In this document: piece after piece, positions 33,010 to 44,237 of the stretch
How the letters are laid out: the number at the start of each line of letters is the position of its first letter
Position numbering within the stretch: position 1 is the first letter of the stretch
NCBI GenBank assembly: GCA_025716855.1
Contig: JAIXMQ010000048.1
Span: 62,001 to 126,000 of the forward strand
Reading direction: 5' to 3'
Source of the DNA: Pilaira anomala
Lineage: Eukaryota > Mucoromycota > Mucoromycetes > Mucorales > Mucoraceae
Length of the DNA stretch: 64,000 bases
Notes under the pieces: model-generated
What the model was told of the DNA's origin: nothing
Database searches by the model: none
What the model saw: the letters and a program-made list of their open reading frames with translations, nothing else
Program-made: the position numbers and the translations under genes

Positions 33010-35110
33010 ATGACGAAAAGACCACAGCCATCAACTCAAGTTACTGGTGAACAAAATACATTTATTCAACACACAACACACCAGTCGTTAACTCCTGAAA
33101 GACAGCAAGAACAGACCATGACGGTACATATAAATATTTATTTACTCACACACAAAAATTAAAAACAATTCGATTATTATTATTATTATTATTAGCTTGA
33201 ACCATTTTATGAGCGATTGATTGGAATATCTTTTGATAATAGTCCTAAAGCTATAGAATATTGCAGAGATTTATGTGCAGAATTTGGATTTACTGTGAAA
33301 CAAGAAGCGAGTACACACAGAGTAAAAGAGAATAAAGATGTTAAAAATGGAAAGTTTATCCATGCTAATTTTTAAAGTATTATATTTTTAGAATATCTAT
33401 GTTTATTGTTCTCGTGAAGGACTTCCTGATTCACTCCGTAATCCTAAAGCAAATCCACAACGTAAGAGACCTTCTAAAAGATGCGATTGCAAATGGCGAG
33501 TTGTATTATATGAAAATGAAGATCATTGGGAATTTAGAAAATCATTGAATCCTGAAGCAGGCAAACACAATCATGAATTAATGCGTCCTGAAGAGATCGA
33601 ACGATCTTGGCCAAAAGAGGTCACTGCTTTAATTTGTGAGCTTGCACGTTCACGTATAACTACGCAAGATATCAGGAACCGTGTCCGAGGTCAATTTCCT
33701 AATATACACTGGAATGAGCGCCGCTTTTACAATAGACTTTCTGAAGAACGTCAAAAAATTAAGCAGAGGGATACAGCAGATAGAACACATCAATTAACTG
33801 AAATCTGGGGCAAAGTATGTATGGCAACTGCTGGAAACGATGATCTTTACCAATTTGTAAAACAAGAAATGTTGATGCTATTTCAATCAATATGTGAAAC
33901 AGCTCAAATAAATCCTCAATGTTTTCCTTCTCCTTCCATTTTATTAAAGAGTGAGGAATGTAACAGTGAGCCAAGTTCTCCAACATCTACGGAACAAGAT
34001 AGCCAAAGTACGGACGCTTACGACACAAATACTGATTATGAATCAAAACGGAAATCATCTTTTAGCCAAAAGTCAATAAAACATACTAGTAATAGAGGCT
34101 ATATACTTGTCGAGATCCCAAAACAATTATATCACATAAAAGTTCATACCCAAAAACAACTTCATGAAGCTCAATTATTAAAAAATCAAAGAAGACCTAG
34201 AACTTATTCAGAAGACGCAAGTAGTCCGAATTTATCAGAACCACCTAGAAAACTATCAAGAAAAGGAAAAGAGCGATCAACATCAGAATGCGGACAATCA
34301 TCTTACTCAAATAACAATGCTCAAGAAATATTACACTCCCCAACTCCAAATATTACTATTCCACGAAGACAAGATAATATGCAACAACTACAACAGCATC
34401 ATAATCAACAGCAGCAACAACAACAACAGCATCATCAACATCAACATCAACATCATCAGCAACAACAACACCAGCAACAGCAAAACCAGCAGCAAATACA
34501 ACCTGCCACAACGTTTGTGTATTATGAGGATAGAGGTATGCCAATGAATTCCTCACTTTCTGGTTATGTACATTCATCTTTCCAAAACAATTATAATATG
34601 AATTCTTCTCCAACAAGTACGCCTGGGTTTAACAACCAAGATCTATCATTCCAATTTGATTCTTCTATGAGCCGTAATACTGTAGAATCAAATGAAAATA
34701 AATCAAATCTTCACTCGGCGTTACAGTCTCATCAAAAGCCGTCTTCAAAGAAGTCTCCAAATAATTTAATACCTCAATCCCAACAATTATACTCTAATAG
34801 TAATACCAAACAAAAGCCATTGCCATCACCGGCACCGTCTACGCCACAACAGCAACATCGACAGCAACAACAAATACATATTATGTATGAATCAAATAAA
34901 GATAATAATATACGAGGAACCATCATAAATGACCCACAACAACAATCTTATCAACGTCAACAACAACAAAATATTTATATGAGGCAACCTAGTTCGCCTA
35001 ATCAACATCATGTTACTAATAGTATAATACCCATGTATCAACAACAACAACTTCCTCCTGATGCATTAAGATTAAATAATATGCACCATCAAAATCCTCC
35101 TCCGCAATAA
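33010..35110 (+). CDS. FAR1-type DNA-binding protein with polyQ tail
   Basis: Three exons: 33010-33123, 33196-33321, 33392-35110; 652 aa in frame. Residues about 39-130 form a FAR1/WRKY-GCM1-like zinc-binding domain: SPKAIEYCRDLCAEFGFTV, then YVYCSREG, a basic RKRPSKRCDCKW, and a closing HNHEL His pair. This fold is shared by MULE transposases and by transcription factors derived from them. No DDE transposase core or SWIM motif follows; instead there is a helical region and a long Gln/His/Asn/Ser-rich tail. That makes a domesticated regulator more likely than a transposase. I chose MTKRPQ as the start; an upstream in-frame ATG would add hydrophobic leader-derived residues. Confidence 0.8.
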
Positions 35111-36091
35111 ACTAATTTATTCTTGTTTTTTTTAAATCAAGTAAATTTTTATATATATGTCTTAACTTGAAGGAGGTTATACTTCATTTCTTTTCTTCTA
35201 ACAAAAATTGTGAGTAAATAATAACAGCCGTCAATTAAAGCTGTCAGACTATAAAAAATGAGTAATAAAAAAAAAATGGTCCACACTTGCTGTCTAAAAA
35301 TAAATACAGTAATGGCAGCATAAAACAAATCGTAAAAAGGGGAAAGATGCTATATATAAATTGCAAAATTACGTATATCATAATTTCGATAACTAGCTTT
35401 TCAATAATGACTATTTCAAGCGTATTATTTACTTAAAAGAATAATGTATAATGTTATCCTTCTCACTTTGTTAACGTGATTCTGCCAGTAGAGCGAGAAC
35501 TTATTAATAAACTTTGTAATGATAGGATATTTATTTCTGATACTAGAAAGTGCAGCATTCTATTTTATTTTTGATAGCAGGCCCTAAACTTTGAAGAACA
35601 CAACTATTCCTCCTTTTGTATTTTCCAGAAAGTTTATCGAGTTACACAGGCATGTATATACGTTATTTTAGCATATAATAAAAAACATCAAATGATACTC
35701 AAAAGACATTTAATAAATAATTTCTTTACAAATAGTTAGAGTTTTAAATTTTCGGTTTGATTTAAGTATATAATATAGATACACGTAATGAAGATTTATA
35801 TATTTATAAACTCAAAAGATATAAATATCTTGTAGTTAAGGGGAAACATGGAAAAATTAATCTATTAGGTAATTTGATTCTTATTGGAGGATTTAAAATT
35901 ACTATTCCAGGATTGATTTTTTTTTTTTTTTTCATGTGAATGCATCGAGGGTAATAGGTGTTATGACGTTGAAATTATGCGATTAGTTTCATTTTTAAAC
36001 TGAAATAAAACCTCGCATGAATATGATAAATAAAGAAACTTCATTTTTTCTTCCTTCTTTCTTTTTCTTTTTCTTCAAAAAATAAATAAAA
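35111..36091. other. Gene-free region
   Basis: AT-rich 3' flank of the FAR1-type gene and promoter of the F-box gene. Nothing recognised except T17 near 35920 and a pyrimidine-rich tract just before the F-box start. Confidence 0.4.
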
Positions 36092-36957
36092 ATGTTCAGA
36101 TTATCAAGTTTACCCATAGAAATATTATACCTCACTGCCGAATTCTTACCTCTACAAGATTTGGTCACATTTTGCAGACTGAATAGTTGGTACGGTTATT
36201 GGTTTTCGATTATTCTTGAGGAAAAAATAAAGAAATGTGTAAAAGATGAAGGCTGGAGAATTCACGTAAATTTTATTTTTTTATAGTTATTCATTTATAT
36301 ACTTGGTTACTTAGTTTATCTGTTATTTAATAGATTGATGTATTAGCTAAATCTTACCCTTCAACCCAAAATAATCCATCGTTTCCTTTTTCAACTGAAT
36401 TATTGTTATTAAGTGAATATTCAAGAATTAATCCAGTTACGATCACATTAGAGTTTAATCTATGCCCGATCGACGAAGAAGGTTTAGATGCTATAAAAAA
36501 TGCAACAAAGAGCGAACGTTCGATCGTCTTATTCAATAAAATAAAAACAAATATAGACATTGTAGCTTATTTCGCACAAATTTCAACAAATAGAAGATTA
36601 CAACATGTTAATCAAGCAGGCGCAGCAATAATGAATGATATGTATTTGTGGAATCAAATTGATAAGCAACATACTGTTTTCGGAAATAAGGCTGTAATGG
36701 GTTCAGCTTTTAAAGTACAATACGAAATGACGACAGAATATAGCGATAATCAAGATATGGAAAAATTAATTGATAGATTTAGAGATGACTATGACAAACA
36801 CAAAAATGAGCATGATACAACTGATTTGGATAATAAGGATTCTGCTGTAATATCATTTGATAAAATTCATGTTTCTCCAGAATGGTGGATTAAACAAATG
36901 AATGTACCAAACAGTAATAACATGGAGCAGAATTTAGTTGAACATAATTATTGGTGA
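36092..36957 (+). CDS. F-box protein
   Basis: Two exons, 36092-36265 and 36334-36957; 265 aa in frame. Residues 1 to about 45 fit an F-box: SSLPIEILYLTAEFLPLQDLVTFCRLNSWYGYWF. This would bind Skp1 in an SCF ubiquitin ligase. The rest has no repeats that I recognise (no WD, LRR or Kelch), and reads as a globular domain with EGLDAIKNATKSERSIVLFNK and an acidic stretch near residues 205-240. The substrate is unknown. It is tail to tail with NAT9, 60 bp apart. Confidence 0.75.
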
Positions 36958-37017
36958 ATAATCATAAATAAAAATAAAATAAAAATACCCTCTATATGAA
37001 ATCACTTCTAATTCTAA

Positions 37018-37903
<886 letters not shown>

Positions 37904-37996
37904 TTTGAAAGTACTTGAAAGGAGAAAGAAAAAAAAAATGATGTGACTGATTTGTCTTTTATTCTCTTTTTCTTGCGCGATTCTCTCTACAAAAAC

Positions 37997-39528
37997 ATGA
38001 ATCAATACGAAAGCGTAATGACAACAACAATATTAAGCGCGAAAAACTTGAAGTTATTTACATTTCTTATCTTTTTTTAATAGAGTAACATAGTTACTTT
38101 AATCGTAAAGCATTTACCTAATTTCATTGTGCAGTCCGATGAATTACGAAATAGTTACTTCAAGCCTTATAAACCATTTGGCGTTCGATTTATGCAAAGT
38201 CCAGCTATGGTAATAATACGATATGGAATAATGAACTTCTCTAACATAATTCATTCAAAAAGCCTGGATTCGTCTTTCTTGATTTTCCTGATCGTACGAC
38301 AGCCGAGGTGGCATATGAACAATTGAAATTAATCAACTTTGGGTTATACTATAAACAAGTATCCGTAGAATACGCTAAACCGGACCCAAACAGACAGCAA
38401 TTAGCAGAGTATGTAACTACATTATATTTTATTAGAAAAATCAACACTAATCGCATTTTATTCAGGCCTGTTGCTTTATCGATAGAGCAACAAGAGCAAG
38501 CCGCTGATCCAATATCTTCGACACAAGGGTAAGCATACATAAAAATGTATGATATTCAAGTGATTAAATCATTCTTTTATATATATAGTATACTGTATCC
38601 TCCAAACCCACATTTAAAATACTTTTATCCTGATCCCACACCTGATATCTTGGCCAATATTTCCAATGCAATTGGAACTGTTCCAAGATTTTATACCCAA
38701 GTGCTTCATTTAATGAACAAGTACAATATGCCTCCTCCTTTTGGCCCGATAGATAAAGAATCTTTACCATCTTTATTAAAAAGAAAGCGTGATGATTTAC
38801 TAGCTAGTGATGAATCAGAACTTGAAGAAGACGATAACCATGATGATGAAATGAGGTTACAAGAAGAAAAAGTGAAGCAGGCAAGATTAGGTAGAATTGC
38901 TGCAGAAAAGCAAAAATTAGCCATCGCTACTACTACCACTGCCACAACAGCAGTACCTACCACTATACACTCAAATACAAACAAAACCACACCAAAAATT
39001 AAAATTAATATTGGAAAACCCCCACAAGATAAACCTGCACAAGATAAACCTTTACAAGATAAACCTGCACAAGATAAACCTGCACAAGATAAACCTGCAC
39101 AAGATAAACCTGCACAAGATGAACCTGTACTAGATAAACCTGCACAAGATGAACCTCCACAAAATAAACCTCTAAAGCAAACCCCATTACCTACATTGAC
39201 TGATGAACAGAAGTCAATTCGTGATAAATGTCTTCCTGCAGAAGAATTGAAGAATTTACCAGCCTTCAAAAACTACGTTTGTGGGTCACCTACCAAAAAA
39301 TTATATGTCAAAAATCTTAGTAAACAAGTATCTGAGCAAGATTTAATAGAATTATACAACAAATTTAGTCCAGATATAAAAGTTAATTTGATGAAGAAGG
39401 GTAGATTACGCGATCAAGCATTTGTTGAGTTTCCAAATGAAGAGCAAGCAGGTTTAGCACTAACATGTACTAACGGGTATATGTTAATGGATCGTCCAAT
39501 GGCAGTTCTTTATGGTAAATCAGCTTAG
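37997..39528 (+). CDS. U11/U12 snRNP 65-kDa-like protein (RNPC3)
   Basis: Minor-spliceosome protein that bridges U11 and U12 snRNPs. Five exons: 37997-38014, 38084-38209, 38263-38408, 38466-38528, 38589-39528; 430 aa in frame. The N-terminal RRM runs from VTLIVKHLPNF to VSVEYAKP (RNP1-like GFVFLDFP). The linker YPDPTPDILANISNAIGTVP and FYTQVLHLMNKYNMPPPFGP is specific to this family. The C-terminal RRM, KLYVKNLSKQVSEQDL...GRLRDQAFVEFPNEEQAGLAL, is the U12-binding one. Between them lie a coiled, acidic stretch and a QDKPA repeat. The first exon is only 18 nt with a weak GTAATG donor and is the least certain part. Confidence 0.88.
39016..39180 (+). repeat. 15-bp tandem repeat coding for QDKPA
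   Basis: About eleven units of CAAGATAAACCTGCA and variants encode QDKPA/QDEPV/QNKPL. The first seven or so are near identical, the last ones diverged. It lies in the linker between the two RRMs. Confidence 0.9.
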
Positions 39529-41033
39529 TTAATAAAATATTGAGATTTTTTAAGTTGTATGCAATGGCAAAGAAGACTATCAGCTCTTTTGGCATTAGAT
39601 TTGTTGTAAAGTTATTCGTCATGGTAGTGCTTTATTATACTTATTGAATTCTGCTTATCGAAATTTAATATTCATTAAAAAGCATATCTTCAGTTACAGA
39701 AAATTATTAAAAAAAAAAAGAATAAGGACAAAAGACTACTTGTATTTGATAAAATGACTAGATTTTTATGACGTATCTTACAATGAATAACATGTAGTAT
39801 TTATGCAGGTTTAAAAATTATTTATTGCTTGATACAATCTCTTGTCTGGATAGCGTTTGTAGTTAAGCAATAAATTAAGATGATAGCGGAAAGGAAGATA
39901 CATATTTTATTTTGAAGTGAAAAAAAGAAAGGTGTTTTATATTTATGATGTTATTAAATACCTGTTTGCGGCGTGAGAAGAAAAAATAAACAAATCAATA
40001 ACAACCAAGCATGTGTTTTTTTTATATGGAGCACAATCAAGTGGGGTGGTGAATGCACTTCTTCTTTTTTGCAAATAGGAATTGTTAGTAAGGTACGCTA
40101 AACTATTGAGTTTTTATTTGGCTGGAGTCACACATAACGCTTGATTAAAATAAATTTTTTTTTTGTTGCTTGTAAATAATGGAGTCACATCAAACAGTTA
40201 TAAATAGAGCAACTTCTCGAAGAAAATTTTTTTGTTTTTCTTTACTCAATCAAATTATTTAAAGTGTAAAGAAAAAGGTATGTAAATAATTAAAAAGTAT
40301 TAGTGAAAGGCTTGAAAAAAAAAAAAAAAAAAGTTCAGAAAAAAGATATAATGATAATATAACATGATGGAAAAAAATTTGGTCCCGAATCGCAACATTA
40401 TCCGTGTTCACAATCTTTTTAGAGATGTGGGTATAACCAAGGTGAACAATCTCTGAGATATTATCATTTTATCATTTTATTTTGCTACTTTTTTTTTTTT
40501 TTTTTTCTTGAAAATTTCCTATTACTTTACACAATTTTATTTTAAAATTTGTTTACTAATATTTTATTTAACAAATAGGATCTTTCTTATTATTTTCCAA
40601 TTGAAAATTATAATATTATCTTTTTTTTTTCACTTTAAATAAAAACTTGCTTTTCTAAAAATATATATATATATGTTGCTCTTGTGTTTATTGTCTTTTA
40701 TTTTCTCTACGTTCTTATTTAAGATTTGCAGGGTTATTCTGTCAAAATAACTTTGAAGTTTTCTTCGCTATGTTTGGCGTCATAAAATGAAAAAAAAAAT
40801 CGCCGCTCGTACGTAGTATCATTTTCCGCGCTTGTAACCCATCAAAAAAAAAAAAACAAATATGTAGTTTTTAAAAAAAAATCTGTATTTTATAAGATAA
40901 AAGACAGCTATACATTGACATTTGTGGAAAATATAAAATACACACGAGGGGAGGATGAGTGGGGGGAAAAATAGAGAAATCTATATATATATTTTTTGGA
41001 TACTATTTTTTGTAATCGAAACTTGAAACTTCT
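39529..41033. other. 1.5-kb gene-free region
   Basis: No supported gene. It contains several A/T runs (A16 near 40318, T17 near 40490). A short ORF near 40366-40443 ending in a GT step has no plausible partner exon. Confidence 0.45.
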
Positions 41034-41527
41034 TTACAAGTTACCACCTTGAGACTCACGTTGAAGTCTAGCAACATAAGCACGAGAGACAACATTCCAT
41101 GATTCCATATAACGATCCATACACTTGGAAAGACAAGCTTGTTCGCCATTTTCAAGACGTGCACCAGGCTTGGGGACACACTTTAAATAACACTTCTCAT
41201 TGATTTTCTATCGTATCGTTTCAGCGTTAGTTTTTCCATTTACTGCATTTTGCATTTTCTTTCTTTTTAAAGCCCATATCCTCTTTTTTATTTTTTTTTA
41301 AAAAAAAAATATCTTACGTTAATGAGTTCTTGAGCGTTAGCCAAAGCAAGTTCAGAACGAACTTGGTCCATAACTTCTTGCTTCTTGTTACCCTATTTTC
41401 AATAAAATATATGAGTCGCATATAAAAACAAAAAAATCGACGATAAATCGATCAATATAAAACGAAAAAAAAAAGAAATACTTACGGAATCACCACCGAG
41501 GTTATAGCCTGAAGAATAGTCGCTCAT
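41034..41527 (-). CDS. TIM13: Mitochondrial import chaperone Tim13
   Basis: Small Tim of the intermembrane space that, with Tim8, carries hydrophobic precursors to TIM22. Three exons: 41527-41486, 41392-41318, 41207-41034; 96 aa in frame. The twin CX3C motifs are CYLKC and CLSKC, spaced as in the family. The segment CMDRYMESWNVVSRAYVARLQRE is the Tim13-specific tail rather than Tim8, Tim9 or Tim10. The gene lies on the minus strand with no close neighbour. Confidence 0.93.
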
Positions 41528-42297
41528 ATTGTTAAAGTATTAAGTTTTTTTGATACGGAAAGAAAAAAAAAAGAAATGCTAAAAATTAAGCACCCCTACA
41601 ATAAAAGAATCCCCTTCGCTCAAACAAACAGTCCGAGTAGACGATCGTGACCGCCTTTTGGAATGTGAAGGAAGGAAATCAAAGCCTAACAACGCCGGCA
41701 TGAACTACTGTCTTTGAAAAATGTATGCTATTTTATCAAAACGTCATTCTATAATTTCAAGGAGAAAGATACAGGATTTCATACAGGCTCAAATCAAAAA
41801 TAATTAGAATATTTATTGAGATAACGCGTAAACCATGCCGCATGATCTACTTTTACAGTTAACGCGTATATAGCGTATTCTCCTTTTATTTTAAGAAAGG
41901 AAGAAAAGTTTAAGAAAAAAACACAAAAAATATGCTATGTCCCTAGAATAACTGGGTAACTACGTAGATAAGTATGTGTGTTAGATTCTACCTGTACTCC
42001 GGCTAAGTAAATGTTTAAGTGATACATAAAAAACAGGACATTCTTTATATTAATAATTCAGGTAGTCCTAGAGAGAGAAAGGGAAGAGGGAGGATGCTAA
42101 GCCAGCTTCTGTACATAATGTATATTCCGAGTATCAGAAGAACAATAAGCAGTTTATCTTAATTATAGCTGATAGAGGAAATAAATCTATTATAGATTAT
42201 AACTTGATTCATTTTTATAAAATATTGTAATGGAGACTGCTAAACCATAACGCGCTTTTTCATAAACATCCCCCTAAAAAAAGATAATTTTTTCTGT

Positions 42298-42330
<33 letters not shown>

Positions 42331-42340
42331 ATTTAGTAGA
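41528..42340. other. Intergenic region between divergent TIM13 and EAF3 genes
   Basis: No gene seen. It ends in an A28 run at 42302-42329 directly before the EAF3 start codon. A GA-rich stretch is near 42070-42095. Confidence 0.45.
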
Positions 42341-43626
42341 ATGGCCAAAGAAGACAAACACATTTTTGAAAAGGACGAAAGAGTCCTATGTTATCATGGC
42401 CCTTTTATATACGAGGCCAAGGTAACCCTTTTTTTTTTTTGGAGCTTATTCTATTTTTTTTTTTTGTTGCTAATGTGATAACGAAAATAGATTTTAAGAA
42501 GAGAAAAAAAGGACGAGGATGAAGAAGACCAAGAATATAGATATTTTGTTCATTACAAGGGCTGGAAACAAACGTAAGTTCATGCTTGAGTTTCCCCTTT
42601 TATATTTTTTTTCTCGTTTAGTTAAAATTAAAATTGCAACATAGTTGGGACGAATGGGTATCGGAAGATAGAGTTTTGAAATATACAGATGACAATATAC
42701 AAAAACAAAGACAGTTAAAAGAAACAAATTCTAAAAGAAAATCTTCGCGTACTTCTTCAATTCCAAATAATTCAATAAATGATAATACAACGACAGAGTC
42801 AAGAAGTAGAAAGAGACACCGTGATTCAAGTATAGATAAAGCAAGACAAGTAAGTCTAATATTTGTATGTTTTTATGTAGAGTAGTCACTCAATCTCAAT
42901 TAGGAAGAGGATATCAAAAGACCAGAATTCAAATTATCGATGCCAGATACATTAAAAAGTTTATTAGTGGACGATTGGGAGAATGTTACAAAAAATAGAC
43001 AGGTAAAAAAATGATTCTGAGTGAAATAATTTTAAACTAACCTGTTTAGATCTTGAATCTTCCACGAGAAATCACTGTAAACAAAATATTAGAAGAGTTT
43101 AAAGAACAATATCATATGTAAGATATACAAATGGATTTATTAATGGGTTTTAGGGAAACTTATATACATTATATTTATATTAGAAAGGATGAAGCATTGG
43201 ATGAATTTATTCAGGGAATACAATTATATTTTAATAAATTACTAGGCACATCATTATTATATCGAATGGAACGTAAACAATATGAAGAAGAATGTGTTGA
43301 CAAAGAACCTAGTAGTATTTATGGTGTAGAGCATTTATTACGTTTATTTGGTAAGATAAAATGACTTTTTTTTTTTAAAAAAATAATAATCATATCATTT
43401 ATGTATATATATATATAATCTGCAGTGGAAATTCCAATCCTAGTTTGTCAAACAAATATAGATTCAGATACATTGAATGAATTAAGGGAAAAGTTTGAAG
43501 ATCTATTAAGGTAAGAGAGAGAAAATTTAAGGAAAATGAATAAATGCTTGACTTTTTTTGTTTATTAGGTTCATACAAGATCACGAAAAGGAATTTTTTT
43601 CAAATGATTATCACATGAGTGGATAA
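42341..43626 (+). CDS. EAF3: Eaf3/MRG15 chromodomain protein
   Basis: Reads H3K36 methylation as a subunit of NuA4 and Rpd3S-type complexes. Eight short exons: 42341-42421, 42491-42573, 42645-42849, 42904-43002, 43050-43117, 43184-43350, 43426-43510, 43569-43626; 281 aa in frame. The N-terminal chromo barrel has ERVLCYHGPFIYEAK, YFVHYKGWKQTWDEWV and the Trp/Tyr cage. A basic Ser-rich hinge (SRSRKRHRDSS) precedes the MRG domain (LLVDDWENVTKNRQILNLPR ... YGVEHLLRLF ... FEDLLRFIQDHEKEFF). It is the most intron-rich gene in the window. Confidence 0.95.
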
Positions 43627-43755
43627 ATTTTATTCATCTCTTTTTTTTTCACATGTTGAATAAACAAGAATAAATAAAATGGGACATAATTATTACTCCC
43701 AAGCGACGAGAAAACCAACAAAGAAAATAGGTATTATATGGCTGACATTATAAGA

Positions 43756-43980
43756 TTAAGTGACGCCTTGTATTGACACAATTGAATCTTGTTTCGTTGT
43801 ATCCATTTGTTGATTATTATTTTCGTGATCATTAATATCTCCTACTACTACTATATTTTTCTCTTTTTTAATATCATCGTTATTGTCATCATCATCATCT
43901 TTTGGTTGTGTATCGCTCTTTAAGTAATTTACAATTAATTTTAAAAATATTAGAAATACAATAATGTAATGTAAGGCCAT
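43756..43980 (-). CDS. Small single-pass membrane ORF, 74 aa
   Basis: ATG-to-stop ORF with a hydrophobic N-terminus MALHYIIVFLIFLKLIVNYL, then an acidic, Asn-rich tail (DDDDDNNDDIKKEK, HENNNQQ). It could be a tail-exposed membrane microprotein or SERP-like small protein. Evidence is limited to the clean hydrophobic segment, the start context and the lack of overlapping genes; the acidic part is encoded by ATC/ATT-like repeats and could be chance. Confidence 0.35.
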   Translation of the reverse strand: MALHYIIVFLIFLKLIVNYLKSDTQPKDDDDDNNDDIKKEKNIVVVGDINDHENNNQQMDTTKQDSIVSIQGVT

Positions 43981-44237
43981 TCTAATTAAAATAGAAAGAA
44001 AGAAGAAGAAAAAGCAAAAAAAAACAAAAAGATATTTAAAAGAAAAAGGATTATATCTAAAAACTGTTTCCTCCTCCCTTTCTATTCATACACGTGCCAG
44101 TCATGAGGGGCTTCTTTTTTTTTTGACATCAACACACACAAAGCATGAATCCTCCTCCTGGGAGTTTTAAAAAAACTTTAGGTGGGTGTGTAAACATACG
44201 CACCTCTTTTTATTTAGTTTTTGTTTTTTTTTTAAGC

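Noticed and set aside
34317..34616. Overlapping ORFs with poly-N/I and poly-V/A runs
   Set aside because: Frame-shifted readings of the CAG/CAA tract in the FAR1-type gene.
39005..39269. Antisense ORFs rich in VQVYLVQVH and GLSCAGLSC repeats
   Set aside because: They are mirror readings of the 15-bp QDKPA repeat in the U11/U12-65K gene.
40366..40443. Possible first exon MMEKNLVPNRNIIRVHNLF ending at a GT
   Set aside because: No acceptor-linked continuation in frame was found downstream.
44145..44237. Alternative upstream start for the PFF1 protease
   Set aside because: In frame, but it adds a low-complexity segment translated from the T-rich leader; the second ATG precedes the sorting motif NEETPLL expected near the N-terminus.
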